From Chryseobacterium foetidum (GTDB taxonomy: Bacteria > Bacteroidota > Bacteroidia > Flavobacteriales > Weeksellaceae): a DNA stretch of 64,000 bases. The notes beneath the pieces were generated by a model. The model searched no databases, was not told the DNA's origin, and was given only the letters and a program-made list of their open reading frames with translations. The stretch covers positions 1,240,001 through 1,304,000 of the forward strand of contig NZ_JAMXIA010000001.1 of the NCBI RefSeq assembly GCF_025457425.1. The letters run 5' to 3'. Positions 21,377-29,727 of the stretch are shown here, piece after piece; position 1 is the stretch's first letter; each line of letters starts with the position of its first letter. The translations under genes and the position numbers were made by a program.

Positions 21377-24229
21377 TTATTTTGCTACCGTTGCCTTTAC
21401 AGCTGCTGGCGCGTCTGCTTTTGGAGCATTTTGCCATCCGTCTTCGGGCATTAGGGTTGCTACAATTCTGTTTTTAGTCAGATATTTTTTTGCAACATCC
21501 TGAAGGTCTTTTACAGTAAGTGCTTTTACTTTTTCTGTATAGTTCAGAATTTCGTATTTGTCGGTTCCGTCAAGCTGGTTTTTAGCCAGATTACTCATCC
21601 AATATCCATTATCTTTCATATTGGTTTTGTCGTCGTTGTACTCGCCTTCTTTGTATTTATCAAGATCTTTTTGCTCAGGGCCTTTATCTATAAGTTTCTG
21701 AAGTTCTGCGATTGCAATTTTAGTCAGTTTATCTGCATTCTCGGGTCCACAAGGGAAGTTTACGCTGAAAGAGTAACTGTTGAATGGCACTTTAGACATG
21801 CTTCCACGAGCACCACCACCGTAGATTCCACCTTCATCTTCTCTCAGTTTCTCCACAATTTTTATTGTTGCCACTTCACCTAATGCTTCCAAAGCAATAG
21901 CTTCTTTTTCATTGTAAGGCGTTTCACCTGCATAAGCAATCGTTACCATACTTTTAGGGTCTTTACCTTTTTTATATGTTTTAGTAAAGTCTCCGGTAGG
22001 TTGTCTGAAGCCGGTATCTTTAAAGTTGGTTTTTTTTCCTGTGGAAGGCAGACTTCCGATATACTGTAAAACTTCAGTTTTTAATTTAGCCTCGTCTACA
22101 TTTCCTACAAAATAGAAATGGAAGTTTCCTGCATTGGCAAATTTTTCTTTGTAAATATCATACGCTTTCTTATAATCTGTCGCTGCCCATTCTTTCTCCA
22201 TCGGAATAATTCCTACGAATCTCGGGTTCTTCTGATTCATAAACTTAGCGTGCTCACTTGAGAAATAAAACTGCGGATTAGACATCAGATTATCCAGCAT
22301 TGCAGACTGTTTCATTTTGTAAGCATTGAATGCTTCCGGGCTGTAATTTAATCCCGTAAAATACGCATAAACCATTTCCATTGCGGTGCTAAGATCTTTC
22401 TGAGTGGTTCTGCCATTCACACCATCTGTCAAAGTGCTGATGTAAGGATTTACGCTCACCTGTTTTCCAGCCATATAATTGGTAAGATCAGCTTTTGAAA
22501 GTCCGTTTACTCCAGCTTCAGTCAAGGCAGGAAATGCAAATTGAGTTTTAATAAAATCTGCATCATTAACTAAAGAATTTCCGCCTAAACTTCTTGCTGT
22601 GAAAACAATTTCATCATCTTTGAAATCGGTTTTTTTGAAAGTAACTTTCGCTCCGTTGCTTAAAGTCCAGGTTGTGGTTCCTAATTTTGCATCGGTTTCA
22701 GTTTTGGCAATTTTGCCTTCAGATTTGAAAGGTTTCACTAAATTTTTAATCGCTGCTTTCTCTTCGTAAGGTTTCAGATCAGCCATTTTCACATCATCAA
22801 AAGCTTTCAAAATAGCAGCTTCTGTCGGCATTACAACATTATCCTTTTTTGGACCCGTTACTACAATCACACGGCTGTCATCTTTTACCATCTGCTTCAT
22901 TACATCGTTGGTCTGTGCAAGAGTGACAGTTGGCAAAAATGTTTTGGTATCTTCATATTCCCAGGCAATTCCCGGCATCGGTTCTTTTTCAAGGAAGTTT
23001 CTTACGTACTCGTCTACCAGCACATCGCTTTCGGTTTTGTCGCGGTTATTGTACGTTCTTTCCATATTAGACATGATCTGAGCTTTTGCTCTGTCTAATT
23101 CTCCCTGAGTAAACCCGAATCTTTTTGCTCTTTCAGTTTCTTCAAGAAGTACTTTCAAAGCATTTACCTGCGTACCTTCTTTTACCATTGCAAAGCCCTG
23201 TAAAGCTTCTTTGGTTCTTGCATAAGTTCCGCCATGATAAACAGATCCGAATGTGAAAGGAGGATTATTTGAATTGATTAATTCTCTCAATCTGTTATTC
23301 AGCATTGTAGTTGCTAAATTCTCAACAAGACTCTGGTTATACTGCTCTACAGTAACATCCGGCTGATAAGCATCAGAATCTTTCATAATAAACTGAACCA
23401 TTGAGTTGGTAGCATCAGGATCAGTTTCAATGGCTACCAAAGTTTCTTTATGACTTGGAAGATCAAATACTTTTCTTTCTCTCGGTTTAGAAGGATTTTT
23501 ATATTTTCCGAAATTATTTTTAATCTTCTTTTCAACCTCATCTACATTGATGTCTCCAACTACAACAATCGCCATCAAATCTGGTCTGTACCAGTCTTTG
23601 TGAAACTGTCTGATCACATCCGGTTTGAAGTTTTGCAGAACATCTTTTGTACCGATTGGTAGTCTGTTGGCATACTGTGATTTGTAGAGCATCTTAGGGA
23701 GGTACTTGTCAGACATTCTTTTGTCAGCCCCTAAACCAAGTCTCAATTCTTCCAAAACAACACCTCTTTCCTTGTTGATCTGCTCATCGGTAAGCGTTGC
23801 ATTGAAAGCCCAGTCTTCCATTACTTTAAGACCTGAATCAAGATTCCCTGGCTTATCTAATGGTACCGGAAGCATGTAAACCGTTTCGTCGAAACTTGTG
23901 TAAGCATTCAAATGCTGTCCGAATTTTACACCGATAGACTGTAGAAAATCTACTAATTTGTTATCCGGAAAATTTTTGGTTCCGTTGAAGTTCATGTGCT
24001 CCATAAAGTGAGCAAGACCTCTCTGGTTCTCGTCTTCAAGAATAGATCCGGCATTGATTGCCAGTCTGAAGTCTACTTTTTTCTCCGGTAACGTGTTTTT
24101 TTTGATGTAATACTTCATTCCGTTCGGAAGAGTACCAATTCTTACTGAGGGATCCGATGGGATGTTCTGAGCAAATGTCATAGAAGACATCAGAACTACC
24201 GCCGCTACTGACGATAAAATTTTTCTCAT
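21377..24229 (-). CDS. M16 family zinc metallopeptidase (pitrilysin type, fused)
   Basis: Exported peptidase of 950 residues carrying both M16 halves in one chain. A signal peptide (MRKILSSVAAVVLMSSMTFAQ) precedes the active half with the inverted zinc motif HFMEH (residues 74-78) in GLAHFMEHMNFNGT and the distal Glu in ERGVVLEELRLG. The second half (from about residue 520) keeps the fold but lacks HxxEH, as expected. Probably periplasmic, degrading peptides. A LolA-like secreted gene lies just upstream on the same strand, 149 bases away with a hairpin between; fused M16 proteins and LolA-like domains are commonly neighbours in Bacteroidota. Confidence 0.93.
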   Translation of the reverse strand: MRKILSSVAAVVLMSSMTFAQNIPSDPSVRIGTLPNGMKYYIKKNTLPEKKVDFRLAINAGSILEDENQRGLAHFMEHMNFNGTKNFPDNKLVDFLQSIGVKFGQHLNAYTSFDETVYMLPVPLDKPGNLDSGLKVMEDWAFNATLTDEQINKERGVVLEELRLGLGADKRMSDKYLPKMLYKSQYANRLPIGTKDVLQNFKPDVIRQFHKDWYRPDLMAIVVVGDINVDEVEKKIKNNFGKYKNPSKPRERKVFDLPSHKETLVAIETDPDATNSMVQFIMKDSDAYQPDVTVEQYNQSLVENLATTMLNNRLRELINSNNPPFTFGSVYHGGTYARTKEALQGFAMVKEGTQVNALKVLLEETERAKRFGFTQGELDRAKAQIMSNMERTYNNRDKTESDVLVDEYVRNFLEKEPMPGIAWEYEDTKTFLPTVTLAQTNDVMKQMVKDDSRVIVVTGPKKDNVVMPTEAAILKAFDDVKMADLKPYEEKAAIKNLVKPFKSEGKIAKTETDAKLGTTTWTLSNGAKVTFKKTDFKDDEIVFTARSLGGNSLVNDADFIKTQFAFPALTEAGVNGLSKADLTNYMAGKQVSVNPYISTLTDGVNGRTTQKDLSTAMEMVYAYFTGLNYSPEAFNAYKMKQSAMLDNLMSNPQFYFSSEHAKFMNQKNPRFVGIIPMEKEWAATDYKKAYDIYKEKFANAGNFHFYFVGNVDEAKLKTEVLQYIGSLPSTGKKTNFKDTGFRQPTGDFTKTYKKGKDPKSMVTIAYAGETPYNEKEAIALEALGEVATIKIVEKLREDEGGIYGGGARGSMSKVPFNSYSFSVNFPCGPENADKLTKIAIAELQKLIDKGPEQKDLDKYKEGEYNDDKTNMKDNGYWMSNLAKNQLDGTDKYEILNYTEKVKALTVKDLQDVAKKYLTKNRIVATLMPEDGWQNAPKADAPAAVKATVAK

Positions 24230-24331
24230 GTTTTGATTTTTTGTTTCCGTTGTATTAACGTGATAAAATTAAAAAAATTATTCACGTCGAAAAGAAATTG
24301 CATCAAAAGGGTGAGTTAAATTTTAGTTAAA

Positions 24332-24361
24332 AAAATAGCCGGAAAATTTCCGACTATTTTA
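24332..24361. terminator. Hairpin terminator after the LolA-like gene
   Basis: AAAATAG-CGGAAA (24332-24345) pairs with TTTCCG-CTATTTT (24347-24360) around one C/A mismatch, with U-rich ends on the minus strand. Confidence 0.7.
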
Positions 24362-24378
24362 TAGGTTTTTGAATGATA

Positions 24379-25065
24379 TTAGATTTTAAAATCTGCATCA
24401 GAAACCCCTGAGTTTAAGGTTACTTTTACAGTTTTAATGCTTACTTTCTGCCCGTTTCCTTCAGCTTCAATTAATTCAGGAAATTTTAGACCGTCTACTG
24501 TCATATAACTTTTAATAAAAGCTGATCCTTCCTTGGTTTCCGACTTATACAAAAGACCGGTAGCAGCATCGAAGGCAAATTTTCCTTTGTCAGAATTTAG
24601 AACGTGATACGTTTTTCCATCGATCTGTTCGGTAGTCACCGACGTGAAATTGGATGCCTGGTAGCTTAATGCTTCAATGGTTTTAGCCTTTTTCAGTTCA
24701 GGAATTTTATCTGCCGGAATATCCATTTTCTGACCAGCCTGCTCAAAATATCCTTTTTCACCGTCAAAATACTGAACCATTTTTTGCCCCATTACAGATT
24801 GTTCAGATTTGAATTTATTTCCCATCTTTTTTGTTGTCATGCCAATCTCCATCCCTTGTACAGACATGGTATTTTCTATCAATGTAGTTTTTACGGCTTC
24901 TAATTTTGCTTTTCCGCCCAAGGCTGCAAGATAGTTATCAATTACAGTCTGCGGAGAAATTTGTGATGCCACAGCTTTAGTTTCCGGTACAGTATCAACA
25001 GTCTTTGCCGATAATGGCGATATGAAAGTGGCTGCAATTATAAATGGAAGAATGATTTTTTTCAT
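24379..25065 (-). CDS. Secreted LolA-like protein
   Basis: A 228-residue exported protein: signal peptide MKKIILPFIIAATFISPLSAK, then VIDNYLAALGGKAKLEAVKT, a segment that opens many Bacteroidota LolA/LolB-fold or peptidase-associated domains. The remainder is beta-rich with repeated Lys/Gln/Gly strands (KFAFDAATGLLYKSE, SYMTVDGLKFPELIEA), consistent with an unclosed-barrel lipid or lipoprotein-binding fold. It lies directly upstream of the M16 peptidase on the same strand and probably functions with it in envelope protein quality control; that link is inference. Not the canonical LolA, which is shorter. Confidence 0.72.
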   Translation of the reverse strand: MKKIILPFIIAATFISPLSAKTVDTVPETKAVASQISPQTVIDNYLAALGGKAKLEAVKTTLIENTMSVQGMEIGMTTKKMGNKFKSEQSVMGQKMVQYFDGEKGYFEQAGQKMDIPADKIPELKKAKTIEALSYQASNFTSVTTEQIDGKTYHVLNSDKGKFAFDAATGLLYKSETKEGSAFIKSYMTVDGLKFPELIEAEGNGQKVSIKTVKVTLNSGVSDADFKI

Positions 25066-25324
25066 TTGAATTAATATTTAAGATGTAAAGATAGTGCTTT
25101 TGATGCAAATCCCTGACTGAAACATTTCTGCAAATAAATCCTAATACTAAAAACAGTTTCAACTTTCCAGCATCATTTCCATTTTCTAAATAAGTACAGC
25201 AGATTATTTCAAAAATTTTTAAGTTCCAACTATACTTTAAAGGACTTTTCCTTACAATTTATTTGAGCATCAGGTTTATTAAAAATATTATTCCGAAAAA
25301 ATTAATCTTTTTAAAATGTTTAAA

Positions 25325-26287
25325 CTATTCTTTTACAAATTTTTTCGAACTAACATTTCCCTTCTTGTCTATGATTTGTAAAATATATACCCCATTTAAA
25401 AGGAAAGAAACATTAAGTTCCACCTTCTTTTCAGCATACTTAGAAGAAAAGACTTTCTGCCCAGATAAATTGAGAACAAAAACTTCTGCAATATCATTTT
25501 GAGATGTAATGTAAAGATGATCTTTTACAGGATTTGGATAAATTTTGGAGGCTTCTGGCAATTTTACAGAATCTACACTAAGATTATCTAAAGAACTTAA
25601 TTTAAGGTAAGCAAAATTTCCGTTTAAAACCGCACCAGTTCCCTGCCAACATGCAGAAAAAAGGGTTCCGTAACCCGCCGCAGTGTTTGTACTCGTCACT
25701 GAATGTGTGGAAGCTGAAGCACCATTACTTCCCGTGTGGCGTATTTCAAGTATAAGATTACCTCCGCTGTAGAGATATGGCGTATCAAACATAATGTTGT
25801 AACTGAATGCATTGGGATCTCCTCCTGAAGTTAACGACCCAGCCGGTATTACCAAGGCGCCAGACCTTACCATCGTTTGTGTACCGCTAATGTTTGCCGT
25901 AAAATTGAGCTGTCGGTTAGCTGGATCTACCCCATCACTAAGATAAATCTGATAACTGCTGAAGGTAGTATCACTAGCCGGCCAAGCCACGGTCGCTGAC
26001 GCTAAAAGCCTAAATGAAATGGAACTAAGATATTTACCTACAAAGGGCGTGAGCTGCGTGTCATCAATAAGCATTTGATACGTTCTCGCCGAATTTGCCA
26101 AAGGCCCTAAAAAAGTACCTGACACATTGCTATCCGGAATCACCTGCGTGGTTTGTGCTTTTGAATAGAAATCAAAATTAAACACTACAGTAAAAATACA
26201 CATCATCGAAGTCATTCTGATTCTCAAAAAACGAAAAATTTCTGGCTTTGAAAAATGACTTTTGTAAACTAATAAAATTTCTCTCAT
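25325..26287 (-). CDS. T9SS-sorted secreted protein
   Basis: Cargo of the type IX secretion system. The C-terminal sorting domain (type A) is clear: SKIYPNPVKDHLYITS, then VFVLNLSGQKVFSSKY and the end GVYILQIIDKKGNVSSKKF. The N-terminal 25 residues (MREILLVYKSHFSKPE...) precede a better signal peptide MTSMMCIFTVVFNF ending near SKAQ, so the start may be the ATG at 26215. The middle, about residues 50-235, is a Ser/Thr/Gly-rich beta-sandwich without catalytic motif and resembles adhesin or carbohydrate-binding modules; its ligand is unknown. Single gene, no linked partner. Confidence 0.85.
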   Translation of the reverse strand: MREILLVYKSHFSKPEIFRFLRIRMTSMMCIFTVVFNFDFYSKAQTTQVIPDSNVSGTFLGPLANSARTYQMLIDDTQLTPFVGKYLSSISFRLLASATVAWPASDTTFSSYQIYLSDGVDPANRQLNFTANISGTQTMVRSGALVIPAGSLTSGGDPNAFSYNIMFDTPYLYSGGNLILEIRHTGSNGASASTHSVTSTNTAAGYGTLFSACWQGTGAVLNGNFAYLKLSSLDNLSVDSVKLPEASKIYPNPVKDHLYITSQNDIAEVFVLNLSGQKVFSSKYAEKKVELNVSFLLNGVYILQIIDKKGNVSSKKFVKE

Positions 26288-26611
26288 ATCGTAAAAATTT
26301 AATACTGAAAAAGTTACAATTTAATTTTCAAACATCAAAATGTTCATCTACTGGCATTTATATCGCAAAAATAAACCATTCATTTGTTTGCATCTCTGCG
26401 GAGACACCAGCAAACATTCCTTTCTGCGAGACATTCGACAACGAAAACTGATTGTTATGGGTACAAGAATTTTTAGAACAAGATTCTTCAATTGTCAGTG
26501 TGAATAAAAATTTGCCACAATTGTTTATTTGAGTATTTTTATTGAAATTATAGTTTGGGTTGACGCATTGAGTGAAGCCAACGAATGTTAGCAGAAATTT
26601 TAAATAAGACT
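26288..26611. other. Gene-free spacer
   Basis: 324 AT-rich bases without a gene. The only structure I see is AAGAATTTTTAGAACAAGATTCTT near 26466, an imperfect palindrome. The last 60 bases before the MGLFN-type gene have no recognisable promoter. Confidence 0.45.
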
Positions 26612-27328
26612 ATGGGATTATTCAACATTTTTAAGAAAAAAAAATCAAGTGAAAATATTGAAAAAGCAAGCTTTATTCTGAGAGGAATAGAAGAATTGTT
26701 CAAAACGCAATTAGATGAAAGGAATGAGGCTTGGATATTTGAATTTAATTCCTCAATAAAAAATTATTCTTTTGAAGAAACAGTTCCAAACTTTTTTGAA
26801 GATAGAATGGGAATGAATTATTTAAACTTATCTATAAATAATCAAAATGGGAATACGATAGATAAATTTATTGAAAAGTGTTTAGAAAAAGGTGTAGGAA
26901 TTTGCATTAATGGAGTTGATAATAAATACGATTGGTTATTTACCTATGGAGAGCTTTTAGATTATTATTTAAATAAAGAATTCTATTCCAATGAAATTTC
27001 AGAACCATTTACAGGCAAGGTTATCGATAAATATCTACATGAAAGGCAAGCCAGAATAGGACAACCTTCTGAGAAATATTTGCCACAAATTGCAAGATTG
27101 CAAATTAGAAATTTATTAAGTTTGTTTGGATTAGAAAATATCAAAATTGCATTAATTTGGTGGATAGAAAGTAACAGAATAACACTCTCTTTTGAAATTT
27201 TTCCAGAAATGTTTAAAAATTCATCTGATGATTCTTTGCAATCTTTACAGGAATTCATTGGATGGTATTTGCCGAATCATTATGACATTATTTTCATTAA
27301 GGGAAATGAGGATTTTGAGATTTTATAA
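26612..27328 (+). CDS. Hypothetical protein with MGLFNIFKKKK leader
   Basis: Function not recognised. I start at 26612 because MGLFNIFKKKKSSENIEKA matches the leader of the protein at 9150; the upstream ATG at 26585 adds only nine residues. The 238-residue cytosolic protein is mixed alpha/beta, rich in Ile, Asn, Glu and aromatic residues, with no cysteine motif, signal or membrane helix. Codons are strongly A/T-ended compared with neighbouring tig. It is isolated between spacers and ends near a dispersed-repeat phrase and a terminator. An immunity-type or recently acquired gene is possible; nothing nearby confirms it. Confidence 0.6.
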   Translation: MGLFNIFKKKKSSENIEKASFILRGIEELFKTQLDERNEAWIFEFNSSIKNYSFEETVPNFFEDRMGMNYLNLSINNQNGNTIDKFIEKCLEKGVGICINGVDNKYDWLFTYGELLDYYLNKEFYSNEISEPFTGKVIDKYLHERQARIGQPSEKYLPQIARLQIRNLLSLFGLENIKIALIWWIESNRITLSFEIFPEMFKNSSDDSLQSLQEFIGWYLPNHYDIIFIKGNEDFEIL

Positions 27329-27427
27329 AAACACCGCTGCGCAAAGTCTCACGACTTTGAGCGACATCTTCAAACAATTATGAATACTCCCGAATTATTG
27401 CAAAACTAATAAAATTAACAAGCAAGG

Positions 27428-27452
27428 AGATTGCTTCGTACCTCGCAATGAC
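27428..27452 (+). repeat. AGATTGCTTCG...TCGCAATGAC phrase
   Basis: AGATTGCTTCGTACCTCGCA then ATGAC; the core AGATTGCTTC and CGCAATGAC also occur at 17300-17326 in the nested element. This type of phrase is widespread in bacterial intergenic DNA. Confidence 0.65.
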
Positions 27453-27491
27453 GCAGCTAAACAACAACCTGCAATAACGAATACAAACAAC

Positions 27492-27516
27492 AAAACCCAC
27501 CAAAGCGGTGGGTTTT
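27492..27516. terminator. Bidirectional terminator
   Basis: Perfect ten-base stem AAAACCCACC / GGTGGGTTTT with a five-base loop, between the hypothetical gene (+) and tig (-). Confidence 0.88.
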
Positions 27517-27536
27517 GATATATTTAAAAAGAAAAA

Positions 27537-28871
27537 TTACTTCTTCAATTCTTCCAAAAACTCGTCGTGAGAGATTGCAGTTTCTTTTTTGGTCGCTTTT
27601 TCAAGGATTACGTCTTTCAACTTAGCCATAGCAACTTCAGAAGATAACTGTCTTACCTGCTCCTGGTCTTTCAACATTTCAGCAGCATATTTCTGGATTT
27701 CCTCATCACCTAAGTGGTGAATTCCGTAGATTGCCAACTGGTTTCTTACCAACTGCTCAGCCTGACCCAAAACGTCTGTGTAATCAATTTTCACATCATT
27801 TTCAGACATTAATTTGCCTTCAATGATCTGGTATTTTAACTGACTTTTTTCTGCTTCAAGAATCTCTTTAGCCTGCTCTTCAGACTGGATGTTCTGGTTT
27901 GAGAATACCAACCATTTCGTTAAGAAAGCTTCCGGAAGTTTCACTTCTTCTTTTTCTGTAACCTGCTCCAACACTTTGTTTACGAAGTGTACGTCTGCAT
28001 TCTGCTGGAAATATTCGTCTAATTCAGTTTTTACCTTATCTTTAAGTTCTTCTTCAGATTTAATAGCGTCTGCACCGTAAACTTTATCGAAAAGTTCCTG
28101 GTTCAGTTCTGCTAATTTCAAGCTGTAGAAATCTTTTACTTTCACCTCAACTTCTGCGTGGTGCAAGTGCTCAGCTTCTTCTTTTGAGAAACCTAATTCT
28201 TTTGCAAGATCTTCGTTTTCAGCTAAAGTTTCTTTAGATACTTTCACAGACTCGTCCATTTTCAAAGACTTGATCAATTTGAAAGCTTCCTTGTTTTCTG
28301 CGTTGATCAAAGCACTTTTCGGAGCGTGATTGTGCTCACCTTCTGCACCTTCTTCCACTACCTGAGAAATTTCCAAAGCTACATAAGAATCTTTACCGAT
28401 TTTCTCCTGAGGCTCCTGCTCTGCGAAACGCTTCTGCATGTTTTCGATGCTTTTGCTGATTTCTTTGTCTGAAGCTTCCACTTTGTAGTGAGGCGCTTCA
28501 TATTTAGCAAGATCGATAGAGAATTCAGGCTCGAAACCAACTTCAAAAGCCACCTCGATTTTCTCTGCATTGTGGTTGAATTCGTTTACCGGCTGAGGAA
28601 CTGGCTGACCTACCAATCTCAGTTTGTTTTCGTTTACGTAGTTATTAAGAGCATCAGAAACCTGCTTGTTGATTTCGTCGAAAGCAATTCCTGCTTCATA
28701 TTGTCTTTTCACCATGCTCAAAGGCACTTTTCCTTTTCTGAATCCAGGAACCTGTGCATTTTTAGCATAGTTCATCAACTGCTTTTCTACTTTATCTTTG
28801 TAGTCAGATTTTTCTAATGTAACAGTAAGCAATGCACTTACATCATCATGATTTTGAGCTGTAACGTTCAT
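27537..28871 (-). CDS. tig: Trigger factor
   Basis: Ribosome-associated chaperone that binds nascent chains at the exit tunnel. The ribosome-binding signature GFRKGKVPLSMVKRQY lies about residues 42-57. The middle PPIase domain is divergent (a Glu/His-rich stretch EEGAEGEHNHAPKSAL replaces FKBP-like core residues), as is usual in Bacteroidota. The helical C-terminal arms end EEFLEELKK. Length 444 is normal. It has its own full promoter (TTG-N17-TATTTTTG) and a terminator behind it. No clpP or clpX follows, unlike the arrangement in Proteobacteria. Confidence 0.95.
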   Translation of the reverse strand: MNVTAQNHDDVSALLTVTLEKSDYKDKVEKQLMNYAKNAQVPGFRKGKVPLSMVKRQYEAGIAFDEINKQVSDALNNYVNENKLRLVGQPVPQPVNEFNHNAEKIEVAFEVGFEPEFSIDLAKYEAPHYKVEASDKEISKSIENMQKRFAEQEPQEKIGKDSYVALEISQVVEEGAEGEHNHAPKSALINAENKEAFKLIKSLKMDESVKVSKETLAENEDLAKELGFSKEEAEHLHHAEVEVKVKDFYSLKLAELNQELFDKVYGADAIKSEEELKDKVKTELDEYFQQNADVHFVNKVLEQVTEKEEVKLPEAFLTKWLVFSNQNIQSEEQAKEILEAEKSQLKYQIIEGKLMSENDVKIDYTDVLGQAEQLVRNQLAIYGIHHLGDEEIQKYAAEMLKDQEQVRQLSSEVAMAKLKDVILEKATKKETAISHDEFLEELKK

Positions 28872-28893
28872 TATCGATTAAAATTTTAGGTTG

Positions 28894-28921
28894 CAAAAAT
28901 ATGAATTTTTTATTAAAACAA
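28894..28921 (-). promoter_or_regulatory. Promoter of tig (-33 TTG, -7 TATTTTTG)
   Basis: On the minus strand TTG (28921-28919) is followed after 17 bases by TATTTTTG (28901-28894), matching both Bacteroidota elements; this is the most complete promoter I see in the window. Leader about 20 bases. Confidence 0.55.
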
Positions 28922-28952
28922 GCGATTCGTTTTGTTATAATACGTTAAAATA

Positions 28953-28982
28953 AAAAAGACATTACCGAAATAATGTCTTTTT
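28953..28982. terminator. Terminator after the metal-uptake operon
   Basis: Perfect 12-base stem AAAAAGACATTA / TAATGTCTTTTT with loop CCGAAA, 30 bases after the stop of the His-rich lipoprotein gene (-). Confidence 0.88.
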
Positions 28983-29011
28983 GTGATATTAAAATAGATG
29001 TGAATCAGATT

Positions 29012-29572
29012 TTAGTGTGCGTCAACCGTGATATCCACATCGCTTTCCCCTCCCTGAGTCTGACCCAACTGGTTGGTAGCTGAAGGATAATTCTGGTTTA
29101 CCGCTGTTGGCCCGTGAATCAATTTGATGTTCATTTTCCCTGTAGTCTGTTTAGAATTGATTTTCCACTCAGATTTTAAACCTAATTTTTGTCCGTCTGT
29201 TCTTACGACATCATTTGAAGCTCTCATCACCACGATGTCAGCATTTGCCGGAGCGAAAGTGATGAAGTGATGATCTTTCTCTTCAATAATTTCTTCGGAA
29301 GAATGGTAATGATCGTCGTGTTTGATCTGGAAATCCAGTTCAGCCAGATAAGTGTCTCCTGTGTGTAAATGTAAATGCGCATCAGCAACACCTGAAATTA
29401 CATTCACTGTCTGTACATCTGCTGCGTCGGCTTTATTCGTCAGTTTTAAAACCACTCTTCCGATTTCGTCGTGCTCATGAACATCTTCAGGAACTGCGTC
29501 GTCGTCGTTTCTACAAGAGAAGATGAATAATGCAGCGAATAAAACCAGTGTAATGTTGAATATTTTTTTCAT
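29012..29572 (-). CDS. His-rich lipoprotein, probable metal binding
   Basis: A 186-residue lipoprotein: MKKIFNITLVLFAALFIFSC with lipobox Cys20. Histidines cluster in DVHEHDEIG, DAHLHLHTG, KHDDHYHSSEE and KDHHFITF, pointing to Zn, Cu or Ni binding. It lies 155 bases downstream of a TonB receptor on the same strand, with a hairpin repeat in the gap, and its own terminator follows. The likely role is capturing a metal at the outer membrane or periplasm for the receptor system; this is inference from His content and context. The C-terminal half shows no known catalytic domain. Confidence 0.7.
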   Translation of the reverse strand: MKKIFNITLVLFAALFIFSCRNDDDAVPEDVHEHDEIGRVVLKLTNKADAADVQTVNVISGVADAHLHLHTGDTYLAELDFQIKHDDHYHSSEEIIEEKDHHFITFAPANADIVVMRASNDVVRTDGQKLGLKSEWKINSKQTTGKMNIKLIHGPTAVNQNYPSATNQLGQTQGGESDVDITVDAH

Positions 29573-29608
29573 TTTAAATTTAATTTTAAGTTTTAATAAT
29601 TTGTTTAC

Positions 29609-29685
29609 GCTTCGACAAGCTCAGCGTGACATCTCTAATAAAAGAATGTTTTGTTTTTTAACTGTCAGGCTGAGCCCGTCGAAGC
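29609..29685. repeat. Imperfect 22-bp inverted repeat
   Basis: GCTTCGACAAGCTCAGCGTG (from 29609) and its near complement GGCTGAGCCCGTCGAAGC (to 29685) match at 19 of 22 positions with a 33-base spacer. It belongs to the widespread CTTCGACAAGCTCAG type of bacterial intergenic repeat and sits inside the presumed operon. Confidence 0.8.
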
Positions 29686-29727
29686 CTTCCTGCTTTTCAA
29701 AAACAATCCCAAGATATTTTTTAATAA

